Below are positions 4,046 through 11,732 of a DNA stretch of 26,455 bases, in pieces (the first letter of the stretch is position 1; every line of letters starts with the position of its first letter). Origin of the DNA: a virus; IMG/VR virus record IMGVR_UViG_3300025168_000561, positions 1-26,455 of that record. The stretch is one strand, 5' to 3'. The notes under the pieces are model-generated. The model was given only the letters and a program-made list of their open reading frames with translations. It was not told where the DNA came from and ran no database searches. Position numbers and translations under genes: made by a program.

Positions 4046-5501
4046 GCCATGGAATATGCCTAAGGTAAAGAGCCGCGTTAAACCTTGGGTCTTAGAAGAT
4101 TACTTAACAGACTACCAGAAGGAAGCATGGAAGTGGAGTACTAACCGTAACGACGCTATGTTATGGTGGGCCTGCGGAGCGGGTAAGACTTTAGCGGCGC
4201 TGCTCTGGTTGATACTAAAGTCTAACGATAAGAAGCTAGTTGTTACTAGAGCACCGGCTAAGAACCAATGGAAGTTTCAAGCCGCTCAGTACACCGACCT
4301 TAAAGCCAACGTACTCACGGGCTTTAAGCCCGCTAAGATCGGAAAGGATGTAGAGTGTGTCATTATCTCTTGGGAGATGCTGCCTCATTGGTGGAAAGAG
4401 ATACTGTGCTGGTCTAAAGATGAGGGCCTAGCTGTAGTCTGGGATGAACTACACAAAGGTAAGGACTGGAAACGTAAAGAGAAGTACGTCTCATCAACAG
4501 GCTATGTAGGCTACCGGTGGAAAGACAATAGGGCAGCGGCAGCGGCTAGGCTTAGTAACGCCGCTAAGCGTAGGCTAGGACTCACGGCTACGCCGATTAG
4601 AGATCGAAGGTCTGACCTATGGGCACAACTAGACTTAGTTTATCCCGGAGAATGGGGATCTAACTGGGACTTTATTCATAGGTACTGCGATGCCAAGCCC
4701 GGGGAGTACGGCGGCTTAGACACTACTGGAACTAGTAACTGTGACGAGCTTAAAGGAAAGCTGTCTGACGTAGCACATACTGTAGCTTACGCTGAGATGG
4801 CTAAGTCCCTACCAGCTAAGCGTAGGCAACAAGTGTACTTACCTCCTGAAGATCAGAACCGCCCCGTAGGTTTTAAGGCTGAGTTTAAGAGGATGGCCAA
4901 AAAAGGTAAGCAAGCTCAATTCGAGATGCAGTTACTAGAGGCAGCATCCCGTAAGCATAAGTGGATAGCAGAGACTGTGGCCGGACTCGTAGAGTCAGGT
5001 CAGAAGGTAACTGTGTTTACTGGTAGGCGTAAAGACTGTGAGAAGCTGGCTAAAGCTATAGCCACTAAGCTCAAGAAGCTAAAAGGTTCTCAGCTATGGA
5101 GTGGACATGGGGGTAATTCTTTAGCAGATAGACAGCAGATGGTAAAGGAATACGCAGAGTATGATGGGCCGGGTGTCTTAGTCGGTACGACTGACGCTTT
5201 TGGTGAAGCTATCGACGGACTCCAAAATACTGACACGGCGATATTCGCCTTACTTCCTTGGACACCGGGACAAATAACTCAAGCAGAGGGACGATTTTCA
5301 AGACAAGGCTCGACACGTCCAGTGCTTATCAGTTACGTCATCGCCGAGGGAACGGTAGACGAACGAGTGGCAGACGTACTACTGGCAAAATTAGAAGACG
5401 TACAAGATACATTAGACGACGAAGAGGCAGGAGGAGTGGCCCGTACCCTGTCAGGGCAAGACGATGAAGAAGCAATACTAGAAAAACTATTTAATATGTG
5501 A
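4038..5501 (+). CDS. SF2 DNA helicase/translocase (SNF2-like), 487 aa
   Basis: Helicase motifs are in order: Q-like YQKEA near residue 26, Walker A GAGKT at 47-51, DELH (motif II) at 136-139, LTATP (motif III) at 182-186, a LVGTTDAFGEAID segment near 381-393, and QAEGRFSRQG (motif VI) at 415-424. Spacing and the QAEGRxxRxG ending fit SNF2/DEAH-type SF2 ATPases that move along duplex DNA. The C-terminal tail (from about 455) is very acidic. ATG 4038 with AAGGGGGT upstream is preferred to an in-frame ATG at 4014 that lacks a ribosome binding site. The likely role is unwinding or fork remodelling during phage replication or recombination. No DnaB-type helicase or primase is seen in the window, so this may be the main helicase visible here. 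Confidence 0.92.
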   Translation: MNEPWNMPKVKSRVKPWVLEDYLTDYQKEAWKWSTNRNDAMLWWACGAGKTLAALLWLILKSNDKKLVVTRAPAKNQWKFQAAQYTDLKANVLTGFKPAKIGKDVECVIISWEMLPHWWKEILCWSKDEGLAVVWDELHKGKDWKRKEKYVSSTGYVGYRWKDNRAAAAARLSNAAKRRLGLTATPIRDRRSDLWAQLDLVYPGEWGSNWDFIHRYCDAKPGEYGGLDTTGTSNCDELKGKLSDVAHTVAYAEMAKSLPAKRRQQVYLPPEDQNRPVGFKAEFKRMAKKGKQAQFEMQLLEAASRKHKWIAETVAGLVESGQKVTVFTGRRKDCEKLAKAIATKLKKLKGSQLWSGHGGNSLADRQQMVKEYAEYDGPGVLVGTTDAFGEAIDGLQNTDTAIFALLPWTPGQITQAEGRFSRQGSTRPVLISYVIAEGTVDERVADVLLAKLEDVQDTLDDEEAGGVARTLSGQDDEEAILEKLFNM

Positions 5502-5508
5502 GAGAACG

Positions 5509-5784
5509 ATGGGATTGAAATCAAATATAAGTAATGACTATGCGTCGGTGGCCCTAAGGGAAACTTTGATGGACGCAGTTGCCGAGGCAGAGTGTACTGA
5601 TGAACAAGTACTACATGAACTCGCCGCTGCTTTAGCCTGTAGCGTAGCATACGTTAAGCTCTGGACTAGAGCCGAGATGCTAGAGGCAGTGAGCACACTG
5701 TACGACGTTTCCTTAGAGCTAGAAGAACTCAAGGAACTGAACCCGTTTGTTGGTGCTGACTTAGAGAATCCAGCAGAAGCATAG
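5509..5784 (+). CDS. Hypothetical acidic helical protein, 91 aa
   Basis: ATG at 5509 lies eight bases after the helicase stop, with GAGAGAA just upstream. The protein is strongly acidic and rich in Ala/Leu/Glu (LMDAVAEAECTDEQ, LHELAAALACSVAYVKLW, VSLELEELKELN), and would be mostly helical. No recognised family. Codon use resembles its neighbours, including a TAG stop. Its place between a helicase and a nuclease suggests an accessory role in the same complex, but that is position only. Confidence 0.7.
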   Translation: MGLKSNISNDYASVALRETLMDAVAEAECTDEQVLHELAAALACSVAYVKLWTRAEMLEAVSTLYDVSLELEELKELNPFVGADLENPAEA

Positions 5785-5792
5785 AGGTTAAC

Positions 5793-6638
5793 ATGGCTAA
5801 GTTCTTGATCGATCCCGGTCCTTCCCGTAAAGGGTGGCACCGGCTGTCTAAGGCATTGCGTTGTCCTAGACTATATGCTCTGTCTTATAAGACGGAGAAG
5901 CGTACATCTGACATACCTCCGGCAGAACCGTTAATCAAGGGCTCCCTGTTCCATGTCGGACTGGCTCACCACTACGGACTACAGTCTAATCTGTACGAAG
6001 ATAAAGAGCTTTACTCTGGTGCCGACGCGATTCAGGCTCTGGCCCAGTTACAGCCTCCGGGACATAGAGCCGCATGGCAACGCTATGTACCTCAAATGCA
6101 GGAGACACTAGCCGCCTACATACTACACTGGTCCGCAGAGCAGTGGAACGTAGAGGCGATTGAACATGAGCTATGCGTTAACGTTTACGACGAGAAGATG
6201 AATGACACCTACTTCTACACCCAACGTGTAGATTTAGTGTGGCAGCATCCGATCACCGGTAAGGTCTACTTTGTAGATCACAAAACGACAAACAGATTTA
6301 GCGGTAAAACAGTAGGCGGCTACTCTATGAACGGACAGTTCATTGGCTACCAGATGATCGGAGAGAAGATGTTCGGTGATCGATGGGGCGGAGTACTACT
6401 GAACGTGATTGAGTGGGGCAAGGGTGGAGCGTCTCCAACCTTTAATCGTACGTCTATCGACCCAGCCCCTCACAGCGTTGCCAATTTTAAGACGACAATA
6501 ATTAGTGCAGAAAGAATGATAAGGGAGTTTGAAGACGTGGAACCATCACTTTGGCCCGCTACTCATCATGAGTCAGCATGTTGGGCCTACCGTAAATGTA
6601 AATTCTATGAGACGTGCCAATGGGGGAGTAAGACATGA
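5793..6638 (+). CDS. PD-(D/E)XK nuclease, Cas4/RecB-like with Fe-S cysteines, 281 aa
   Basis: HRLSKALRCPRLYAL at 16-30 matches the SxxxxxxCPRxY start of Cas4/AddB-like nucleases. The core RVDLVW (D147) then VDHKTT (D162-x-K164) is the PD-(D/E)XK active site, and QFIGYQ at 182-187 is the following QxxxY-type motif. C24 together with C263, C269 and C275 (spacing C-x5-C-x5-C near the end) is the arrangement that binds a 4Fe-4S cluster in this group. Such enzymes degrade or resect single strands from DNA ends. The start at 5793 has AGAGG upstream. The next gene starts inside its stop (ATGA). With the neighbouring Sak4-like ATPase and SSB it probably forms an end-resection and annealing module. 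Confidence 0.9.
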   Translation: MAKFLIDPGPSRKGWHRLSKALRCPRLYALSYKTEKRTSDIPPAEPLIKGSLFHVGLAHHYGLQSNLYEDKELYSGADAIQALAQLQPPGHRAAWQRYVPQMQETLAAYILHWSAEQWNVEAIEHELCVNVYDEKMNDTYFYTQRVDLVWQHPITGKVYFVDHKTTNRFSGKTVGGYSMNGQFIGYQMIGEKMFGDRWGGVLLNVIEWGKGGASPTFNRTSIDPAPHSVANFKTTIISAERMIREFEDVEPSLWPATHHESACWAYRKCKFYETCQWGSKT

Positions 6639-7525
6639 GTATATTCGCTATCCAATATGGACCTGCTAAGACAGGCAAGACACTTGCAAGTGTGAGAGCT
6701 TTCCCTGACGGTTTGTTCATCGCACCAAAGGGCGCGCTCACTTGCGCTAGATGGCTCAACTGGGAACCCAAGGTCATCGAAGCCGGTGAGTCGCTTAACT
6801 TTGGGCACATCACTACTATGATCAAACAAGGACAAGATAAATACCCCGCTATTATTGTGGATGACTTTAGCATCTTGTGTGACCAAGAACTTGCTAGGTG
6901 CAAGCAGAGTCACTCGGGGTGGTCAGCCTTTGATGCCTTTAACCAGAGGGTCTATGACTTGCGAGACGCAGCCCGGGCGGCTGACTGCCACGTTATCCTA
7001 AATATGCACGAGCAACCTCCTAAAGAGGTAAAGAAAGATACTGGGAATAAGTACATCCCGGGCTCACCGCTTATCCCCGGATGGCAGTTACCTGAGAAGC
7101 TGCCCGCTATGGCCGACCTCGTGATCCGAGTGATCTACGACGAGGACAGTTCGATCGGATGGCCCTACATGTACCAGTCAGGCCCCGATGCGGACTACAT
7201 CACAGGCGATCGCCTAGCCATTACGCCCGAAAAATTTCCCCTCAACTTGAGGGAGGTGTTACTACTGGCGGGCTACGATGTCCCGAGGCCAAAGGCATTG
7301 CAGTTTATGGATGAGCATGTAGAGGCTATTAGCCTTGAGCTTGCCGAGCAGTTGGAAGAGAGGAGACCTAAGCTAAAGCCGATATTGGCTTTCCACGCTA
7401 AGAAACTAAAAGAGGAGGGAGTAGACGACAGACATATTAGATGGATATTTGCAGATGCCCTTGACCGGGCACAACTTAGAAAACATAACAATAATTTGCT
7501 AACTAATTTCGTGAACACACTATAG
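6635..7525 (+). CDS. RecA-fold ATPase, Sak4-like single-strand annealing/recombination protein, 296 aa
   Basis: Walker A GPAKTGKT lies at 9-16 and the Walker B strand AIIVDD at 72-77, followed by a sensor-like HVILNMHEQ segment around 134-142. A P-loop right at the N-terminus and a RecA-like core without RecA's N-terminal domain is the plan of phage Sak4-type ATPases, which promote strand annealing or exchange together with a cognate SSB. The next gene is indeed SSB-like. The C-terminal part (from about 225) is charged and helical and is not recognised. The start overlaps the nuclease stop by four bases (ATGA), with GGGGGAG upstream. Other RecA/AAA phage ATPases cannot be excluded. Confidence 0.8.
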   Translation: MSIFAIQYGPAKTGKTLASVRAFPDGLFIAPKGALTCARWLNWEPKVIEAGESLNFGHITTMIKQGQDKYPAIIVDDFSILCDQELARCKQSHSGWSAFDAFNQRVYDLRDAARAADCHVILNMHEQPPKEVKKDTGNKYIPGSPLIPGWQLPEKLPAMADLVIRVIYDEDSSIGWPYMYQSGPDADYITGDRLAITPEKFPLNLREVLLLAGYDVPRPKALQFMDEHVEAISLELAEQLEERRPKLKPILAFHAKKLKEEGVDDRHIRWIFADALDRAQLRKHNNNLLTNFVNTL

Positions 7526-7536
7526 GAAAATAAAAA

Positions 7537-8025
7537 ATGTTTAACTTTGATTTCAGTAACGTCAGTATCAATCAGTCTCCTCGATCTTCGGGAGTCTTTC
7601 AAGTCAAGATTACTAGCATGGAGTGCTACGAGTCACAGACCGGCAACGCCCGTATCCGAATCAAGGGTACCGTAGAGGAGGGAGAGTCTAAAGGCTGCTC
7701 CATCAACGACGGTATTAACTTGCCTAAGACTCCGGACGATAAGGTTCTGGGTATCTGGTTGCGGTTCTTTAGCTCTCTTGGCATGAGCCCTTCAGAGGTT
7801 CGGGAGACCTTTGCTAAAGACTTCAAGACTATGGAAGAGGCAGCGGACTACATTGCTAAGGAATGTACCGGACTCATCGGCTACTGCTACTACGCTCCGG
7901 CGGTAGACGACAAGAGTTGGCCTACTCGTAAGTGGGTTACCGCTGATCAGTACACTTCATCTCAGGAAGTGTCCAATGGTAAGGGCAAGTCTGACGATGC
8001 TCTCGGCGAGTTCATGAGCTTCTAG
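7537..8025 (+). CDS. Single-stranded-DNA-binding-like protein (DUF669 type), 162 aa
   Basis: The N-terminal 60 residues read as OB-fold-like strands (GVFQVKITSMECYESQTG, ARIRIKGTVEEGES), as in DUF669 phage proteins. The last ten residues DDALGEFMSF form an acidic, Phe-ending tail like the protein-interaction tip of bacterial SSB. It directly follows the Sak4-like gene, the expected partner. The start at 7537 is preceded by TAGGAAAATAAAAA. A strong terminator just after the stop (8034-8071) fits a protein needed in large amounts. The function as SSB is inferred from shape, tail and context, not from a firm motif. Confidence 0.75.
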   Translation: MFNFDFSNVSINQSPRSSGVFQVKITSMECYESQTGNARIRIKGTVEEGESKGCSINDGINLPKTPDDKVLGIWLRFFSSLGMSPSEVRETFAKDFKTMEEAADYIAKECTGLIGYCYYAPAVDDKSWPTRKWVTADQYTSSQEVSNGKGKSDDALGEFMSF

Positions 8026-8033
8026 TTCATGTG

Positions 8034-8071
8034 GGGCACCTTGGACTAACACTTCAAGGTGCCCTTTTTTT
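8034..8071 (+). terminator. Strong intrinsic terminator after the SSB-like gene
   Basis: GGGCACCTTG (8034-8043) pairs perfectly with CAAGGTGCCC (8055-8064) around an 11-base loop, followed by seven T residues (8065-8071). It begins nine bases after the SSB stop and ends 16 bases before the next start, so the downstream polymerase genes depend on read-through or an unseen promoter. Confidence 0.92.
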
Positions 8072-8087
8072 CTCCGGGGGCCAGACG

Positions 8088-8309
8088 ATGACATTAGATG
8101 CACCTGAAGTAGATGCCCTAGAGCGTCTACTAAGAGAGTGGCAGGTAACACGCGCAAGCTGTTCGCCACTAGAGCGGCTAGGGTTCTATCGACTAAAGAA
8201 GAAGGGACGTGTCCGCATTAGACGCGGGGTGTACTACGCACCCGAGTTAGAATCCGACGAAGAATTCGATGAATGGTTTAAGTGGTTTGAGGTGAGTCTT
8301 GGGATTTGA
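8088..8309 (+). CDS. Hypothetical protein, 73 aa
   Basis: The frame is open from 8031, but the first 19 codons lie across the terminator, so I use ATG 8088, preceded only by a weak CCGGGGG. The protein has an acidic N-terminal helix (PEVDALERLLREWQ), a basic middle (LKKKGRVRIRRGVYYAP) and an acidic aromatic end (DEEFDEWFKWFEV). No family recognised. The basic RVRIRRG strand could touch nucleic acid. Its last codons overlap the TTG start of the polymerase, and its coding sequence supplies the polymerase ribosome binding site (GAGGTGAG), so polymerase translation may depend on it. Confidence 0.65.
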   Translation: MTLDAPEVDALERLLREWQVTRASCSPLERLGFYRLKKKGRVRIRRGVYYAPELESDEEFDEWFKWFEVSLGI

Positions 8310-10758
8310 TAAAGCTAAATGTGATAAGTGTCCGTTGAAACAATACTGGAAAAGAGAGAAGTGTTGGGACCCGGTAGATTTCATCCACGCTGAAAACAAA
8401 GAGGGAATCCTTATTCTGGGCGAGGGACCCTCTAAGACTGACGCCCAATTAAATGCGCCGTTCTCTGATGCTAACGGCGCGTTCGTTGTAGAACAAATAC
8501 AAGAGAACGGACTGAAGCGTAGCGACATAGCATGGGGAAACATCGTGGGCTGTAGGTGGCCTCACGACGACCCTAAGACATACCTCGCACGCCTTAGGGC
8601 AACCAATAGGCGTAGGGCTAAGAAGGGCCAAGAGCCCTACCTGAGTCCGATAGAGGCGTGCTCGGCTCACGTCCGTGAGAGTATGGACACCTACCAAACC
8701 ATCTTACCCATGGGCTCTTACGCTACTAAGTTTGTGTACGAAGGTAACCCAAAGCTAGACGCAGTTAGAGGTGGACCCGCAGTACGGGGCGATTTCAAGG
8801 TACTACCTACTTATTCTCCTAGTTATATGGTTAAGCAACCCAAGTTTAAGGGCATACTAAGTGCCGACATCGCTAAGATGTTACGGCACCATAAGGGAGA
8901 ACTGAACTGGAAAGACCCTAGTGTAAGGTACACGCCCGACTACGAGGAAGCCAAGGCTTTCTTCGAAGACGTAAGGGGCCAGCTTCTAGCTTACGACGTC
9001 GAGACTGACGGTGTGGACTGTTTAACTACCGACCTACGTTGTGTGGGTATCGGTACTGTAGACCGCGTACTAATCATACCGTTCGTGGGCATCGACGGGG
9101 TAAGCAGATTCTACAAGGCTGATGAAGAGCAGTGGATGAAAGACTTGCTCCGGGATGTATTTACGGATCCGGGACACCTAAAGGTCGGACACAACGCAGG
9201 TTACTTCGATAGGCTTGTAGTAGAGCAGCACCTCGGCGTAACGCCTGAGCCCTTGGTAGACACCATCCTGCTCCATAAACTAGCCGCCTCCGAGCATCGC
9301 CACGGACTAGGGTTCATCGGTTCGTTCTTAACTGACGTACCAGCATGGAAGGCAGACCACACTGGAGTAGTAGCTAGGACAGACCGAGAGTTACACGAGT
9401 ACTGTGCAACCGACGTAGCCGTCACCGCACGCATTACCAAGCCCTTGAGGGAGAGTGCTAAGCGCCGAGACCAGCTTAAGTTGTATGGCTTCGACGCTAA
9501 GGTACAGGACATCTGTGTCGGTATGCGTAGGATGGGTATGCGTATCGACGAAGGCCGGAGAGCGGCGCACGAGAAGCGACATAAGGAAAGCTCGGAGAAG
9601 TGGCAACGCATACTCTACGGGCTACAACCTGATGTACATCCTAATTCACCGACTCAAGTTAGAGAGTTATTGTTTAGTGACTGGTGCTTGCCACCTAAAG
9701 AATTCACCAAGACAGGCGAGCCTAGTGTGGGTGCGGATGTACTACGGTCACTGGAGGCTAGCAGTGCAGTTGCAGAAGAACAGCGTAAGTACATTAACGC
9801 TTTACGTTTCTACCGTCGTGACGAGAAGATGCTATCTACTTACTTAAAGAAGCTCCGGCCTAACGCTGGACTAGTACGGGATAGCTATGTTTACCCCAAC
9901 TGGAACTCACATGGTACGGTTACGGGACGCCTCTCATCTAGTGGTCCTAACTTCCAGAACATACCACATAGTCTCCGTGACATGTTCATACCGCCGAAAG
10001 GATGCGTATTCGTCGGGGCAGACTACGACCAATTGGAACTACGCTTCGCCGCAGCATTGGCAGGAGCCTCGCACTACCTAGATGCCTTTGAGAAGAAGGA
10101 GATCGATCCCCACAACCTAACTGGGGATCTCATGTTCGGAGCTAGGTTCTGGGAATCAGAGGGCGCACCTACAAACAAGATGGGTAAGGGTAAAGGTCAG
10201 TTCAAGCGGATGCGTAACTTGGCTAAGACTATTTGCTTTGCCTCACTGTACGGCGCGGCAGCACCTAAGATCTACGATCTAGTTACGAGTAACGAGGACA
10301 ACGATGGCAACCTACTGTACGCTCATTACAAGCTCCAGCAGATCCGTGTCCTCCACCGGAGATGGAAGGATCGAGCCCCACAATTTGCAAAGTGGTGGAA
10401 GAAAACCTTGTCAGGATGCCGGTCCACGGGATACGTCGAGGAGGTCGTGATGGGACGGCGGCGCTTCTTCGCCCAAGAGGATTACAATGCAATCCTCAAC
10501 TTCGGGGTACAAGCGGGGGGCTTCGCCGTAGTCGCTAACGGCATGATTGAATTGGTAGAAGACCACCTACCATTCGACTTTAACAACAAGATTGGCTTAG
10601 TGAACCAGCTTCACGACGCTGTAGTATTCACGGTGAAGGAGGGAAAAGCAGAAGAGACGCAGAAGATTGTAACTGAAGTGCTAACGAGGAGGGTAGAAGG
10701 TCTACCCGTAGAATTCACAGCAGAGGCCGACATTGGCCAAACATGGAAGGAAGTATGA
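8299..10758 (+). CDS. UDG-like / 3'-5' exonuclease / family A DNA polymerase fusion, 819 aa
   Basis: Residues 1-200 resemble family 4 uracil-DNA glycosylases: C8-DK-C11, LILGEGPSKTD at 38-48, FSDANGAFV, NIVGC85RW and the EAC121 cysteine, together a full set of Fe-S ligands. The usual TYHPxxLL motif reads TYSPSYMV, with Ser173 in place of the histidine. Residues about 225-390 are a proofreading exonuclease (YDVET with D233/E235, GHNAGYFD, YCATD). Residues about 400-819 are a family A polymerase: TGRLSSSGPNFQNIP at 542-556, motif A DYDQLELR from D575, motif B R639..K643..F647..YG at 651, motif C LHDAVV at 771 (HDA, not HDE). TTG at 8299 is used because TGA lies in frame at 8293, AGGTGAG precedes it and CDKCPL must be included. 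It is the replicative polymerase. Confidence 0.92.
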   Translation: MGFDKAKCDKCPLKQYWKREKCWDPVDFIHAENKEGILILGEGPSKTDAQLNAPFSDANGAFVVEQIQENGLKRSDIAWGNIVGCRWPHDDPKTYLARLRATNRRRAKKGQEPYLSPIEACSAHVRESMDTYQTILPMGSYATKFVYEGNPKLDAVRGGPAVRGDFKVLPTYSPSYMVKQPKFKGILSADIAKMLRHHKGELNWKDPSVRYTPDYEEAKAFFEDVRGQLLAYDVETDGVDCLTTDLRCVGIGTVDRVLIIPFVGIDGVSRFYKADEEQWMKDLLRDVFTDPGHLKVGHNAGYFDRLVVEQHLGVTPEPLVDTILLHKLAASEHRHGLGFIGSFLTDVPAWKADHTGVVARTDRELHEYCATDVAVTARITKPLRESAKRRDQLKLYGFDAKVQDICVGMRRMGMRIDEGRRAAHEKRHKESSEKWQRILYGLQPDVHPNSPTQVRELLFSDWCLPPKEFTKTGEPSVGADVLRSLEASSAVAEEQRKYINALRFYRRDEKMLSTYLKKLRPNAGLVRDSYVYPNWNSHGTVTGRLSSSGPNFQNIPHSLRDMFIPPKGCVFVGADYDQLELRFAAALAGASHYLDAFEKKEIDPHNLTGDLMFGARFWESEGAPTNKMGKGKGQFKRMRNLAKTICFASLYGAAAPKIYDLVTSNEDNDGNLLYAHYKLQQIRVLHRRWKDRAPQFAKWWKKTLSGCRSTGYVEEVVMGRRRFFAQEDYNAILNFGVQAGGFAVVANGMIELVEDHLPFDFNNKIGLVNQLHDAVVFTVKEGKAEETQKIVTEVLTRRVEGLPVEFTAEADIGQTWKEV

Positions 10759-11732
10759 TTAAGACACTAGTAACGAATGTTAAGAACAGAATGACCACAC
10801 GGTTTAGGTTCGAATCTAAATACGTCATAGTGAATGGACGCAACGGCGCAGGTAAAAGTGCCTTGATCCACGCCCTAGAGCTAGCCTGCTTTAATCAGGT
10901 GTACGATGCAGCGGGCAAGGACATCAAACTCAAACGCCACATTGAGTTCATGACTGAGGGGGCAACCGTTACTGCCTCTATCTTGACTAATGACTTCGCT
11001 AAGTACGAGTACCGAGGCGAGACAGCGGGCTACCGAAATGCGGTACAGGAAGCTATGGCTGCTATGAATGGTGGTTCAGTCAGTATGTACAAGTTTCTAC
11101 TTAAGCATGTCGATAATGACATGCCCTTGATGGTCGTACACCAACAGTGGGATGCTCAGGTTAAACAGCATGGGGGCTACCGCCAAGCCCTGTTGAAGAT
11201 GGACGAAGTAGTCGGCAAGGCACTACGCGCACATAGAGCTAAGCTAAAAGAACTAGACATCGCCATGAAGTATATGTCGGAGCCGAGTCAAGAACTGATT
11301 GCAGAGAGGTCACAGACTGTACTCCACGAGGCACAGTCTAAGGACCTGTCTGAGCAGATCAAACGTGAGATGCATAGGTTCTACTTGGAGATAGCTCCGG
11401 CTCTTGAAGAGAGGATGAACCAATATATGCCAGAGGGTATGCAGCATCCTCGGTTCGTTAAGACAGGTAAGGACGCCAAGCTAGGACTACAGCGACGTCC
11501 GGCTCCGTCAGGTGCTGAGTCTGTGGCACTAGCTATAGCCCTTGCGGCGGCTGTGCTTCCTATGGATAAGAGTGTTATCATATTCCCAGACCGGGGCTAT
11601 GACCCGGTTACACTAGGGAAGATGATGAGGGCAGCGCGGACCATACCCGCACTTGGGGTATACGTTCAGAGCACCGTGATGCCAGAAGACTATGAGCCAC
11701 AGGATATGGGATGGCAGATAATCAAACTGTAA
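10755..11732 (+). CDS. Small ABC/RecF-SMC-type ATPase, 325 aa
   Basis: Walker A GRNGAGKS lies at 28-35 after an IVNG strand. Near the C-terminus an ABC-signature-like SGAES at 252-256 is followed by a helix of alternating Ala/Leu and a Walker B strand VIIFPD ending at D279, then R280 where ABC ATPases have the catalytic Glu. The middle (about 150-220) is helical and charged but far too short for a Rad50 or SMC coiled-coil. This layout fits RecF/SbcC-related phage ATPases that bind DNA ends or gaps. The start at 10755 overlaps the polymerase stop (ATGA) with GGAAGGAAG upstream; an in-frame ATG at 10743 is less well placed. The role is probably repair or recombination during replication. Confidence 0.8.
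   Translation: MIKTLVTNVKNRMTTRFRFESKYVIVNGRNGAGKSALIHALELACFNQVYDAAGKDIKLKRHIEFMTEGATVTASILTNDFAKYEYRGETAGYRNAVQEAMAAMNGGSVSMYKFLLKHVDNDMPLMVVHQQWDAQVKQHGGYRQALLKMDEVVGKALRAHRAKLKELDIAMKYMSEPSQELIAERSQTVLHEAQSKDLSEQIKREMHRFYLEIAPALEERMNQYMPEGMQHPRFVKTGKDAKLGLQRRPAPSGAESVALAIALAAAVLPMDKSVIIFPDRGYDPVTLGKMMRAARTIPALGVYVQSTVMPEDYEPQDMGWQIIKL

Noticed and set aside
9201-9611. 136-aa - strand frame inside the polymerase gene
   Set aside because: Antisense shadow of the conserved exonuclease domain.
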